Shown here one piece after another: positions 42,571 through 53,611 of a DNA stretch of 64,000 bases. The notes under the pieces were generated by a model that was not told the DNA's origin, ran no database searches, and was given only the letters and a program-made list of their open reading frames with translations. Position 1 is the stretch's first letter; each line of letters starts with the position of its first letter. The DNA is from Picocystis sp. L7 (Eukaryota > Chlorophyta > Picocystophyceae > Picocystales > Picocystaceae): positions 310,001-374,000 of the forward strand of contig QXJR01000016.1 in NCBI GenBank assembly GCA_020975725.1, given 5' to 3'. The translations under genes and the position numbers were made by a program.

Positions 42571-43732
42571 ATGAGAGAGGTAAAGCTGGTCCTCGACTGG
42601 TACGTGCAGACGAAAGAGATGGGCTGGAACGCTCGAAGGAAGAGGCAGGGCGCGCGGTAATCGGATAACGTTTCGGAGAAAAAGTGGGAACACACGTCTG
42701 ACACCAATCTGCGTTTCCGCGTGCAGGACACCGAACACAAACCACACGGGCTTGTACATAGCCAAGGAAAAGGGGTATTTCGCAGAAGAAGGACTGGACG
42801 TCAAGTTCATCAGCCCGCACATCTACGAATACAAGAGAACTCCGGCTTCCTTCGTCGAACGAGGGGAGGCGACGTTTGCGATTGGTCCCGCAGAATCAGT
42901 CATTAGTTACAGCTTGCCGCCTGAGAGACCGAAGATGCAGGCAATAGGAGCGCTTCTGCAGGGCGACGCCACCTGCATTGCGACCCTGAAAAGCAGCGGC
43001 ATAGATAGACCCGCCAAACTGGACGGAGAAACGTACGCATCGTATGCTGCCAGATTCGAAGGGAGGATCATCAAGTGTATGATCAAACACGATGGAGGGA
43101 AAGGTTCCTTCATCGAGTACGTACCAGATAAATTGGACACGTGGGGAATATTCCTAGAAGGTAAAACCAGCGCTGCTTGGATTTTCGAGCATTGGGAAGC
43201 CACGGATGCTCTGCTGAAGGGGATCGAGCTCAACAAGTTCAGATTGAAGGATTACGGCGTGCCGTACGGGTTCTCGCTTCTCGTATTTGGATGCAAACAA
43301 GAGCTGGAAAAGGATCCCGAACTATGTGCCGCATTCTTGAGAGCGTGCGAAAAAGGGTTTCAAGAAGCTGCGAAGGACACTTCAGCTGCAGCGGAGATTT
43401 TCTTGACCGCGGTATCAAAGGAACATCAACACGATTCGGTGAGCTTGGATCCAGCACAGGTGCGCAAATCTCAAGAAATCATTAGCAAATACTACATAGC
43501 TGAGGATGGCAAGTGGGGGCGCATATGCAAGGAGAAGGCCCATACTTTATTCAAGTGGTTGGCTGAGAGCGGTTTGCTCACAAGTCTGATGCAATCACGC
43601 AGCCCTGTTCCCGGTGTCAGCACGACTTTGGATGAACTGCGAGAGGGACATGCTGGAGACCCTGTCCCTTGTGACGAAGTGAACCCCGATGAGATTTTCA
43701 CCAACCAGTACTTCTCAGACCTGCCAGTATGA
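42571..43732 (+). CDS. THI5/NMT1-family binding protein, copy 1
   Basis: Periplasmic-binding-protein fold of the NMT1/THI5 (SsuA/ThiY-like) family. Exons 42571-42599 and 42727-43732; 127-bp intron, donor GTACGT; 344 residues. The spliced start reads MREVKLVLDW then TPNTNHTGLYIAKEKGYF, matching the pyrimidine-ligand N-terminal motif LDWxPNxxH. GEATFAIGPAESVISY is the second conserved block. The CCCFC iron motif of fungal THI5 suicide enzymes is absent, so it more likely binds than makes a thiamine pyrimidine or related compound. There is no signal peptide. An in-frame ATG at 42457 could add 38 residues. Copy 2 lies 1.3 kb downstream. Confidence 0.82.
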
Positions 43733-43796
43733 CGCAATTAATAAGAGAAGTATTGCGCATCGGTGCATGCCCTTGTGAAGTGGCATGAATGCAAAT

Positions 43797-44220
43797 TCAC
43801 ACCAGCCTGTTGCCTGCAATGCATTGCTCTTCCATGTACGGTGGAGGAACGAACATGTTGTATTCTACCTCCTCGTGATCTTTCTTCCCGATGACCGCGC
43901 AGTACTAGAAAGCCCCTACCATCCTCTCTCACTTTGCTCCTCCAATCGCTTGCTCGCAGATGCTGCTGCTGATCACCGTGTACAAGCATCCGGCACGACC
44001 TGTTCGTCTTTGGTCTGGCTAGCTTCCTCCGTGGGACAGATCTTGCCTTGCTACTGTTGCCGTGCTCGCATCTACCAACGGCCTGGACCCTATCCGCATC
44101 CACCTGTTCCTCCGCCGCCACAACGAAACGTGTTGCCCCGAGACTTCTGGCAACACGTGCGCCGCTAGGGTTTATCACGTGACCTGCGTTTTCCCCTCCG
44201 CAACGTCTCCATCACCTGGT
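43797..44220 (-). CDS. possible small multi-exon gene, unidentified
   Basis: Weak candidate. A minus-strand stretch 43904-43797 is preceded by TTTCTAG and reads YCAVIGKKDHEEVEY then NMFVPPPYMEEQCIAGNRLV before TGA, exactly 36 codons. Its composition looks protein-like. Upstream segments at about 44033-43992 (ICPTEEASQTKDEQ) and about 44150-44109 (SLGATRFVVAAEEQ) could be earlier phase-0 exons, but their donors (GTCGTG, GTGGAT) are poor and no start codon is secure. No family recognised. It may be chance. Confidence 0.25.
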
Positions 44221-44500
44221 CCAGGCAGGCGACTTGGAGGGCCTCGACGGGTGCTCCCACTCGCCGTCCTGTTCCTTCGGTTCCTTCCCATCCGTGCACG
44301 GTGCCGTTTTGCGGCGGTGTCGGGCTGCGATCCGGCCGGATCAGGCTCGCACGTGACGTTTCCTTTCGCTTGGGCGCGTGTCCATCCGTCTTCCCTCCCC
44401 TCCCTTCTCCCAGAGGCGTCTTCCTGGACGTTCCTCGACCTCGCACGTGACTCGTGCGCTCTGGCTCGTTCGTTACGTGCTGCGTCACGTGACACGTCAG
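44174..44500. promoter_or_regulatory. cluster of four CACGTGAC E-box/G-box sites
   Basis: CACGTGAC occurs near 44177, 44351, 44446 and 44488; the first and last extend to TCACGTGA palindromes. Such sites bind bHLH factors in plants and animals. The cluster lies 560-880 bp before THI5-like copy 2. Confidence 0.45.
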
Positions 44501-45059
44501 CCCCTTCGGACCAATGGGAGCTTCCCCCGGGCCGAATCGGGTTCCGAGAACCCGGGAAACGCCCCGGTCTACCCTCGGACGGACCGAAAGGTACCAGGAA
44601 AAAAGGGGAGGTGTGGGTGTGACTGGCGCGCGTGGCGAGGAAGGGGAGGGACCGTCGGCGCGCGACGGCTTCCTCCCGCGACCTGCACCGCGCAGCGGCG
44701 GCGGGCCTCGTGCGCCCGGTGCGGATCCGTCCTCGCCATGCACGAAGAGGCGTGCACGTGGCGGATCCCGCCATGGACGGTGGCCCTCTCCTCCTCTCCT
44801 CTCTCCTCTCCCTCTCGACCGTCCCTCCACCCTGGACACGGGGTGCCCCCCCCACCCCCCCCCCCCCCGAAAAGGCGCCCCCCATCGATAGCATCCCGCC
44901 CGTCCATCGCGTTTTCGCCCGAGATCTCGATCGAATCGGGATAAGGTATCGATCCGGGGGGACCCTGGGAGGATACCCACCTGGTGGATCCGACGACGAC
45001 CGCCAAAAAGGCCCGAGCGCGTCTGCGCGTTCGTGTGCGCCTCGCGGGACGAAAGCAAC

Positions 45060-46307
45060 ATGCGAAGGGTGGTGCTGGCGCTCGACTGGTGCGTGGGAAG
45101 GAAAGGAAGGACACCCCGGCGTCCGAGGCGGTCGAAACGGAAGCGAAGGAGGGGGACGAGGGAGAGAAAACGCCACGGATGGACGTCGAGCCGCCGAAAG
45201 TCGTGGCCGTGGAAGCATGGGCCAAGAGGCCGTGCGGAGATGCGAACACGTGGAAGAGAACGTGAACGTGGAGATTCGCTGACGTAGACTTGCGTCGGAC
45301 TTCGCAGGACGCCGAACACGACGCACTCGGGACTGTACGTGGCCAAAGAACGCGGATACTTCGAACAAGAAGGGCTGGACGTCAAGCTGGTCAGCCCTCA
45401 TGTCACAGGATACAAGATCACGCCAATCAATCTGTTAGATGCAGGCGAGGCAGACTTCGCACTTGGAACCTCAGAGGCCATATACGGATACAGCGCGATG
45501 ACGTCCAAGCCGAAACTGCAAGCGGTCGCGTCGGTCATGGCCAGAGACATCAGCCGCATCGTCACTCTGAAAGAGGACGGTATCGACAGACCTGCGAAAC
45601 TTGACGGCCAGTATTACGCCTCCTATGCCTCTAGATTCGAAGGAGTCGTTGTGAAAAAACTGATCCAGAGCGATGGTGGCAAAGGCACCTTCATCGAATG
45701 TATAGCCGAAGACATGGACACCTGGAATATGTTTTTGGAGCGAGAGAGCAGTGCCTGCTGGGTCCTGCTGCACTGGGAGGGCGTCGAGGCAGCTATGAAA
45801 GGGGTAGAACTCAACACTTTTGCCATGGGAGATTATGGGGTTGAGTATACCTTTTTGGAGGTGATATTTGCACGGACGGAAAAACTGGAGGAGGATCCAG
45901 ATCTGGCACATTCGTTCTTGAGGGCTTGCAGAAAGGGCTACACAGAAGCAGCAAAAGATCCTGCAGCTGCTGCAGAGATGTTCATGACGGCTGTTGCAAA
46001 AGAGTACAAAGATCACCCTGTTACTCTAGATGTCGAGTTGGTGCGGAGGTCGCAAGAAATCATCAGCGAATATTTCTTGGATGAGGATGGGGTTTGGGGT
46101 CGGTTTGATCGTAGATGTGTGGATCGAAATATTGACTGGTTGTCAGACAATGGATTGTTGACTAGATTGATCAATTCCTCTTCACCGGCTGTTGGCGAGG
46201 GATCCAATTCCAACGAGCCTGAGGGATGGGGTTCAGATGAACGTATTCCACGCGAAGAATTGGATTCTAGAAGAACGTTCACCAACAGGTACTTGGACGA
46301 CTGTTGA
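45060..46307 (+). CDS. THI5/NMT1-family binding protein, copy 2
   Basis: Paralogue of the previous gene in tandem. Exons 45060-45088 and 45308-46307; 219-bp intron, donor GTGCGT; 342 residues. Spliced start MRRVVLALDW then TPNTTHSGLYVAKERGYF. The intron interrupts the same Trp codon, after exactly 29 nt, as in copy 1, so the intron predates the duplication. It aligns end to end with copy 1 (DGIDRPAKLDG, YASYASRFEG, DGGKGTFIE, SQEIISEYFLDEDGVWGR). The CCCFC motif is again absent. The C-terminal tail differs (Ser/Glu-rich) before a shared RTFTNRYL/IFTNQYF ending. Confidence 0.82.
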
Positions 46308-48085
46308 AGGCCTTGAACCAAGAAATTTTGGCTGCGGTATTGGACAGGCTCCAATGGCAAAACTGCTTCGCACTCGATCATTCCTAATCCAGAGGCATAC
46401 ATCTGATTCCTGCATCTTGCATGCAGCAGGCTGGTGCCCTCTCCCCTTCCTTATAACTCTTTCTGTCCTTTCCACCCCAATGCATCATCCGCTTTGCCTC
46501 AATTGTAGTTTGCAAGTCCTCAGATGCTTGATAGAGCTTGCTAGCCTCTTGGGGACGTTTGAGCTATCCATAGTCGCTTAGTGTATCACTCTATTGTCAA
46601 GCCCTTACTACGATTTACCATTCTTATGTAGTATGTTCTCTTTAGCAACCGGGGAAATGAACATGCGTGCATAAAATCACGAATTCAGTTTGTCGCAATT
46701 TAGTCCTTGCGGACTTGTAGTTTCTTTGTGGGCATTCAATCTATTTGCATCGTCGACGGCAACTTTTGATGGGCACTTGTAAAAGACGAGGCCAGGGTCA
46801 ATTGTACCCCCACGCTCCCAGCCTACAGTCTTGCCAAAGTGCATCTTCCATCTCTCGTGTTCCCAAACAGCACTTCCAACACCCCTTCTCCCTTCTCCTT
46901 GGGTCATGCGGGGGAGATTCGCAATCTTGGACGCGTCCCTTCTTTGAACAAGAAGCGTTCTCTTGCACTAACCATTGTGCCTTTTCCACCCTCAAGGGGT
47001 GGCCAAATGATTGGTGGTCTTGTCGATACCCTTTGTCATGAGTTCGTCAAACACATAGTCCGAGCACATTTTGGAATCGCTAGTCATACAATTCCTCCTA
47101 TTCACGATCGTTCGACCTTTTGTTTCTTGGAAGAGTTGTTGCCATGCTTGAGAAGCAATTGATTCCTACACTTGCACTCGGATCCTCGGAAATATGCCGC
47201 GGGTACGGAAGCAAGCTCGCAATGAACTAGTAAATTCGCTTTACCCATTGGGTATCGATCCACATGCTGCTAAAGCACGGCCCATGGAAGTGGATATGCA
47301 CAATTGTGTTTTTTATTTGCCATAATTTGAATGTAGAATCATCCCACTGTTTCATCCTTTGCTTTGTAAGTGAAGGCTTGAGAGTTACCGGGCGGGTACG
47401 TTGGTGCGGTGCACAGGGCTGAGGAATAGGGAAAAACAGCAGCCAATTGCAGACAGTGGCGTAGCCCTCGCATGTAGGCCAATCGAAGATGTACACACGC
47501 CCCCGCATTGTATGCATGAGTACTCATTGAATGTCTTCGGAGTACAAAGGCATTGCAAGTCCATGCCATGAAGCGGTGACGGACGCGAAAGGATGTCGGA
47601 GTAGAACCATCTATCACAAGTGTTCACGACATAGCGGTCTTGTCCAACTCGAGGAGCTCGGCGACCATGCCGGATGCGAGGGCGGGTACAAGCACTGTAG
47701 CAAGGGAGAGTTACTTCTTCCGGCTCTTTCGATCGTGAGGGTGCTCGCGATCGCTTGGGACGAGGTGCGGGGTCTGAGGCGGATGGATTGCAGGGCTGTA
47801 GGTTCCACGCCTGATCCTTGTCCGATGCGCACAGGTAAGCGTGGCTTGCCGCTCTGCCTTCCCATCCCGTCTCCTTGGGTCCAGGTTTCGGAGAAGAAAC
47901 TCCTCTGGGTCCCTCCCCCCGCTCGGACGAAAAGGGGAGTCGATTTCCTCTGCCGAGAACGGGTTCACCCTCCCCCCTCGAGGGACCGACCCTCTCGAGA
48001 GAAGAAACTCTCCTTCGGGCATCTCGACCCCCCCGGGGCATCCTGGACGTTTCCACAACGATTGTTTCTTTTTTAGTTTTTCGCG
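46308..48085. other. intergenic region, THI5-like copy 2 to ORP
   Basis: 1.78 kb. The first 1.2 kb are AT-richer with no frame above about 130 codons. The last 0.5 kb are GC-rich promoter with GGGTCC/CCCCGG runs. No gene recognised. Confidence 0.5.
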
Positions 48086-49516
48086 ATGGGATGGCTTCGC
48101 CGATCGAAGAGCGGACGCGGAACGTCTCAACCTTCGTCTCCAGGGGACGGATCGGCACGCCTCTCGGTGGTGTACGGGGACGACTCGAGGTTCGACGAAG
48201 AGGAGGGCGAATTCGACGTCTATTACGACGCCTGCGAGGTGAGGCAGCGGAGGTGCAACGGACGAATCGGTGGGAGGCACGAACGAAGGAGATGGTGGTG
48301 CGAAGAAACGGAAGGAAGGCTGACCGAAGGCATCCGACGGACGGACGTACGCGCACAGGCACAGCTGCACCCATGGGCGAGCGAAAACGGAGGGCTCAGC
48401 TGCCCGCCAGACATACTCGCCCAACAGAGGAAGTGCGTGGAACGAACGAAAAAAAAACACAGATCCGAACAGAACCGCTCGATCGAAGAAACACGCTGAC
48501 ACCAAGCCTCTGCAACGATTGCGCGATGACCGTGATGAAGATGTGCGATGGAGATGATGAAATCCGCAGGAAGGAACCTGCTCAAGGGGAAAATGAACCT
48601 CATCAGCGTATCCATGCCCGTCAAAATGTTTGAACCCAGGTCGTACCTGGAAAAGCTGACCGACGTGTGGGTGCACACCAAATACCTGCAACAAGCGGCC
48701 GAGACCGAGGATCCAGTGGAGCAAATGAGATTGATCGTAGCCTGGTTCATCTCGGGCATGCAGTTCGTGTTCCTTGGCTTCAAGAAACCCTTCAACCCAA
48801 TCCTAGGGGAGACTTGGCAAGGGATATCTGACAGCGGCTTGCGTATTTATGTAGAGCAAATCAGCCACCACCCACCCATTTCGGCTTTTGAAGCAGATAT
48901 GCCTGATGGTAGCTTTGTGTTTCGGGGTTTATCTGAACCGACGGCTTCGTTCAGTGGGAAGACTGTGAAGACAACCGCCAAAGGAAAGCGTGGTGTGTAT
49001 TTCAGGGATGGTTCGTGCATCGATATCACTTATCCGGCCTACTATCTGCGAGGCGTTCTTTACGGAGAATTGCGCGGAGAGCTCGGCGGGTCGGCCATGT
49101 TTGTGAACGAGAAGAAGGGGCTGCAATGTGAGATCAAATTTGGCCCGTATGCCGAAGGATCGACGAAATCCTTTGAAAGCCGCTCAGATTATTTTGAAGG
49201 AGAGATAGTTCCAATCGAGCCTGAAGATCACACTCCGAGATTAGGTGAAAACATGATCATATCCAATGCCTCCGGGTCTTGGCTGTCCCACCTGAATTGG
49301 GACGGGAAGCGCTATTGGACGCTTGCTGAAGATGAACCAGATCACTTTGCTTCACTGCCAGAAAGCGAGTTCATCTTACCGTCCGATGTGCGCTATCGTG
49401 AAGACCTACTGTTCGTGGGACAAGGGAATCTCGACGATGCCCAGAAAGCCAAGCATAGGTTGGAGAAGCTGCAGCGACACGACAAGAAGCTGCGGAAAGC
49501 ACACGCATCTGACTAG
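48086..49516 (+). CDS. oxysterol-binding protein-related protein (ORP)
   Basis: Lipid-transfer protein of the OSBP/ORP family, exchanging sterol or PI4P at membrane contact sites. Proposed exons 48086-48238 and 48554-49516; donor GTGAGG; the acceptor is the only phase-compatible AG found and is weak, so the junction is tentative; 371 residues. The domain begins LISVSMPVKMFEPRSYLE. The fingerprint EQISHHPPISAF (family EQVSHHPP) is complete, preceded by NPILGETWQG. GKTVKTTAKGKRG and YGELRGELGGSAMF follow. There is no PH domain, as in short plant-type ORPs. The first exon is Ser-rich then acidic. AATAAA at 49545-49550. Confidence 0.88.
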
Positions 49517-49905
49517 AAAGCAAGTTCCAGAATGAAAGGTGAACAATAAAGTGCATCTGCAACATCGTTGCAGAGCACCAGTTCTTGTATTTACAAAAGC
49601 CCTGCTAGCATTGCCGATCCAATGCAGGCAGGTTCATTCTTTGAGGGTTCACGTGCCTTTGCCTGATGTGAATATGTACAGTCTAGTGGCATGCTCCTGG
49701 ATGGAAACAGATTCGTTCCAAAGTAACAATTCCAACGGTTCTACGAATCTGTGACCACGTTCTTGCTTTCAGCTCGGACACGAGAAAGCGACTAGGACAT
49801 CGGTCACGCTCTTCGCCTGCGAGTCTGGATCGTTGCAAACGAAGGTGTTCAAGGAGATTCGGGATCGGGTCGAGCACACGAGGAGCATCCGGAGACGGAA
49901 TCCCT
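49517..49905. other. convergent intergenic region, ORP to CNOT11
   Basis: 389 bp between convergent stop codons; only 3' UTR sequence expected. Confidence 0.5.
49545..49550 (+). promoter_or_regulatory. likely poly(A) signal of the ORP gene
   Basis: AATAAA 29 bp after the stop codon. Confidence 0.5.
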
Positions 49906-50593
49906 TCAACCGACGCTTTTGATGAGCCGATAGAGCTGGACCGCCTCCGGCACGCGCGAAAACTCGATACAGAACGCTTGCAGTTCCACCAGCGCTTCTT
50001 GCACTGTTCACGTGCACCAGCTCGTCAGCATCGGCTCCGCCTCGCTTCCGTTGTTGTTCGTGCGCGTTCGACGCACCGTCCACGAGTCCATCTCGTATCA
50101 TTTTCTGCAGGTACAAGCAGAAGAGCCTCGCTTTTCTGTTCTTTCCAGATCCTTCGTCTCCTTCCCTGCATCGTTCCAAGCAATTCAGGAGGTGCACGAG
50201 GACGTACTCTTCCGCCATAGCACCTTTGGCCACCAACATGTGCACCACTTCGAGGCTGGCGAGGCTGACGTCCATCGCCACCAGGGCCATTCTCGTCGCG
50301 TCTCCTGCGCCTTGATCCGCAGACAGCGCTTCCACGAGGACTTCTGGGTTGTGTTCCACAAGCTTGTCCATCCATTCGCTCGACCAGCGCTCGGCGCGGG
50401 TGCGTCCCGACGCGATGGCCATGGCGAGTTCTCCCTTCCGACGCGGAGAGAGCGGTCCACGCACCGCTTCTTCCAGCATCGAATCCACCGGATCCTCCTC
50501 GTGCCTCCCTCGCACCTCCCACGACGCCACGGACTTCAGTTCGCCGCGCTGGATCGCCATCAATGGCGGAGGCGGCACGCGCCATGGCGCCAT
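49906..50593 (-). CDS. CNOT11: CCR4-NOT complex subunit 11, C-terminal type
   Basis: Subunit of the cytoplasmic deadenylase complex. Exons (minus strand) 50593-50077 and 50003-49906; 73-bp intron with donor GTGCGT; 204 residues. The conserved C-terminal domain is clear: LVEHNPEVLVEALS, MDVSLASLEVVHMLVA, YVLVHLLNCLERC, RLFCLYLQKMIRDGLVD, then after splicing [21 protein letters not shown] and LYRLIKSVG. Splicing recreates the human-like order ending [21 protein letters not shown]. It is much shorter than animal CNOT11 (about 500 residues) because the N-terminal NOT1-binding half is absent or lies in an unrecognised exon. It is divergent to IPMK. Confidence 0.85.
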
Positions 50594-51711
50594 GTCGGTT
50601 TTCACCGAAGACGTCCCGGTTGGATTTCCGACAGGAAAGTCAAGCCAAGGCCCATCCCCGTTTCAACCACATGGAGGATGGGAAACATGACAAGGAAGAT
50701 CCAAGCATGGCAGGAAACGAACCCATGGTTCCATGGTCGAAGGATGGAACGGAACGCCAAGACATACCCCGCTCCAACGCGGCCATCGTAGGAACTCGCG
50801 GCGATTGCGCACGGATGTCGGTCGTTGCATCATGGCGGAGAAGAGCCGAAGGGTGAACACCACCCTCGCGCTTCTCCGCATGGTGAGAAGCGTGCAAGCG
50901 GACACGTACGATTGAACTTGCATCGATCCACGATGGAACAAAGGTGGTCGAACATCAAACCCGTCTTGCCAACTTACACGGGAAAGCAGTTGGCAAACCA
51001 CATCGAAAATGCGACCGACGAGATGGACCTAGCGACACGGGAAAGAAGAAAATTGGCGCATCGTTGGAGCACACCTATGTTAGAATCGCAAACCGAGGGG
51101 CCTTCGATTCGTTGTTGGGAATCTAGATCCACAAAGCCTTCGGGGTGACGGTTGAGATGCTCCTCGGCGGACACACTTGGGACTTGCGCCAATTTCAAAA
51201 GTCGAGTTCGTGGATTGTTGCAAATTCGTAAAGGTCGAATGGATCGACACGTGTGGTGGACATTGGATGTCGCGAGAAGAGACCCCAAGCCTCCGCGTCT
51301 TGGGTTTGCTTGTCGTGGTTCGAGTCCGTTCCCCTTGGATCGCACGTCGTCCGATCACGAAGGAGTCTCACGCGAACGACAACAACCTCCCTCGCTACAC
51401 CACGGGAGGTTGTTCGTGCACGCACGTGCATCAGTTCCACGCGGTGGATGGCATCGCCACACGCGTCTTTCTTCCCAGAGAATCCCAAAGCTTCGTCCAT
51501 GGGATCTTCCACCCACCTCCCTTCGCATCCCCACCGTCCGATCGGAACGGGCGTCCCCGATGGGTTTCGAGATTCCTTCCCCCCCGGGTTCGAGGACCGT
51601 TCGATTCCCGCGTGGACCGCTGTCTTTGCTGTCTTTCTGGGGTGGGTCCAGGCCAGTGGTGTGGAGGAGTCGGCTGGAGTCCACGAAATTCGCGCCGAAC
51701 CGCCACACGCG
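50594..51711. promoter_or_regulatory. divergent region, CNOT11 and IPMK
   Basis: 1.1 kb, no recognised gene. A missing 5' exon of CNOT11 could lie here. The open frame continuing upstream of IPMK to 51177 has no similarity to kinases. Confidence 0.45.
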
Positions 51712-52880
51712 ATGGAAGCTTCGCTCGCGCCTTGTGCGCACCAAGTCGCAGGACATCGCTTCGAAGGTGCGTGTGGGAGGTCGTGGAAGACGCAGGAAGG
51801 GTCCGACGGAGCGACGGGGGTCGCAGGCGATCGCCAGGCGCGACGGAACGGAGACGTGTGCGTTCGTCTGACCTCGCCAACTGCGCAGATGGGAAGGTGG
51901 GATCCCTCGTGGATGCGCTTGGGCACTTCTACAAGCCCATGCAGGTGCGTGTTCGAACGTGGAGAGGGAAGGAGGACACGCCAAGGACGAAACAGGAACG
52001 ATGGAAAGCAGGCGCGTGGCCTCCTCGGCGCAGTGGAAAAGTCGAACGGACGTCGAACGTGGACGCGGCGACCGCAAAGGATCGAATTCTGACGCGAAGG
52101 GCGCCACAGGACGAGGTGCGAGGAGCCAGAGAAGTGCAGTTCTACGAGACCTTGCGAAAAATGATCGGACCGAGGTTCCAGGAGGGAGTGGAATGGGCGT
52201 CGGAGTCGAACGAAGGAGTCGACGACGAACTGCGAAGCGTGATGTCGGCCTTGGCCAGCGTGGTACCAAGGTACTACGGGACGTACGTGCTGCACGGGGA
52301 ATTGGGCCTGAAAAGGAAACACATCAAATTAGAGGATCTCACTAGGAAATACGAAAACCCGTCCATCGTCGATATCAAGGTGGGATTTCGAACATGGTAC
52401 CCAGAAGCCGACGAGAAGTACAAAATGAAATGCCGGGCCAAAGACGCGGCCACCACGTCCTCCACGTTGGGGTTCAAAATCTGCGGGATGCAAGTGTACA
52501 ACGCAGTCAAAAAGAAACATTGGAGAGCAGATCGGAATTGGTGCAAGCAGGTCAGTGGGGAATCCATACACGTTGCGCTCGCTGCGTTCGGGAATAACGG
52601 CTCGGCAGCTACTCCAGAGGGGATATATCTGGGAAGGAACGGTGTGCTGGATCAACTCCGCCGAATAAAGGATATCTTCAAGATCCAAGAGAAATTTTTA
52701 TTCCACTCCACTTCCGTCCTGATTCTGTATGAGGGAGCTGCGGAGACAGTTGAAGACTTGAGGGTGACGTTAAAGCTAGTAGACTTTGCACACACCTTCC
52801 ACGCAGATCGCACTATAGACACCAATTTTCTATCGGGTCTGACAGGACTGGAACAGGTCATTCAAGGCATGTTCTTCTGA
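51712..52880 (+). CDS. IPMK: inositol polyphosphate multikinase
   Basis: Kinase of the IPK family that phosphorylates inositol phosphates (IP3 to IP5). Exons 51712-51766, 51889-51944 and 52110-52880; introns of 122 and 165 bp, both donors GTGCGT; 293 residues, as in plant IPK2. The spliced N-terminus gives HQVAGHRFEDGKVGSLVDA and GHFYKPMQ, the nucleotide-binding start. REVQFYETL, the PxxxDxKxG motif in NPSIVDIKVGFRTWYPEA, LGFKICGMQVY, LVDFAHTF (metal-binding Asp) and DTNFLSGLTGLEQVI follow. All introns lie in the first 13% of the coding region. It converges on the KEN-box protein gene with 56 bp between stop codons. Confidence 0.94.
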
Positions 52881-52936
52881 TGATCATCCCGTGACCAAAA
52901 AGAGTGGAACCGATGAGTCGAGTGTGATTTTGCTGT

Positions 52937-53611
52937 TCATCTTTTTTTCTGGCATGAGCGCTGCTTTGCAGCTTTCTGGCGAGCAATGAATTTTTCTTCA
53001 GCTGCTTTTCTCCTCTCTGCCAAGTTTTTGCAGACGTAGGGAGTGTTCCTCCCTGGGTTGGGCCCTTCCCTGGGCTGAGTTGAGCACGCATTTTCTTTTC
53101 CTGCAGGTGTCCTGCATGCTACACGTCTTGGGGTGACAATCATTGTATTCGGTGAGGTTGTAACGCTTGTTGCTTCCCTTTTGAAATTTGCGTATGAAGA
53201 ATTGACGTTCTTTTCGCGGAGTATCTCGTTGTCTTTCTTGCCACCCTCCTGGTTTACCTTTCCCAGCATGGCCCTGGTGATCCTCTGGTTGCCGGATATC
53301 CCTTGCGATGCCATCTTTCGCCGCTTAGCAGTTAGGTGAGGTTTCTTCCCATCCGTTTTGTCTTCCTGTCTCCTTTCTCTCTTGGTCGGCGTGTTTTTGA
53401 CCACTTGCCATTCTTTGCTCAACGACTGCAGACGTGTCCGACAGGAGGCTTCCCAGAGTGCGCTTCTGCGACCTTGTTCGTAGGCGTCGGCCACGAGTGG
53501 CGACATCAGTCCTACACCCGCAGCTGGAGATCTCGTCTCGCCTCTCCTGGACCTCCGACGTATCCGTATCGGCGTCAGAATCTCCTCGAAGTTCGCGTTT
53601 GGTTGCGCCAT
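52937..53611 (-). CDS. basic nuclear protein with KEN box, unknown
   Basis: 224 residues, very basic, predicted mostly disordered and unrecognised. It has eight Ser/Thr-Pro sites (T13, S28, S37, T74, S153, T160, T168, T190), nuclear-localisation-like clusters (RIRRRSRR, TAKRRK), a KEN box (GKEN, 172-174) and a D-box-like RAML at 113-116. The C-terminus is a charged helix (LAERRKAAEEKFIARQKAAKQR). This set is typical of cell-cycle proteins phosphorylated by CDKs and destroyed by the APC/C, so a mitotic or replication regulator is a reasonable guess. The start is the first ATG; the frame begins just upstream. No intron seen. Confidence 0.6.
   Translation of the reverse strand: MAQPNANFEEILTPIRIRRRSRRGETRSPAAGVGLMSPLVADAYEQGRRSALWEASCRTRLQSLSKEWQVVKNTPTKRERRQEDKTDGKKPHLTAKRRKMASQGISGNQRITRAMLGKVNQEGGKKDNEILREKNVNSSYANFKREATSVTTSPNTMIVTPRRVACRTPAGKENACSTQPREGPNPGRNTPYVCKNLAERRKAAEEKFIARQKAAKQRSCQKKR

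Larger units (their letters stand above)
43733..45059. other. region between the two THI5-like genes
   Basis: 1.3 kb. It holds a possible small minus-strand gene (next entry), four CACGTGAC sites (44174-44500), a C14 run (44855-44868) and TATCGAT words (44884-44953) before copy 2. Long open frames on the minus strand (to 45401) appear to be by-products of high GC. Confidence 0.4.

Noticed and set aside
42240-45060. TPP riboswitch before or within the THI5-like genes
   Set aside because: The only CTGAGA word near copy 1 lies in coding sequence (about 42925) and no matching second core motif is present.
44165-45401. Two minus-strand open frames of about 400 codons overlapping THI5-like copy 2 and its promoter
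   Set aside because: Arg/Pro/Ser-rich translation without family features, mostly in GC-rich noncoding DNA; shadows of low stop-codon density.
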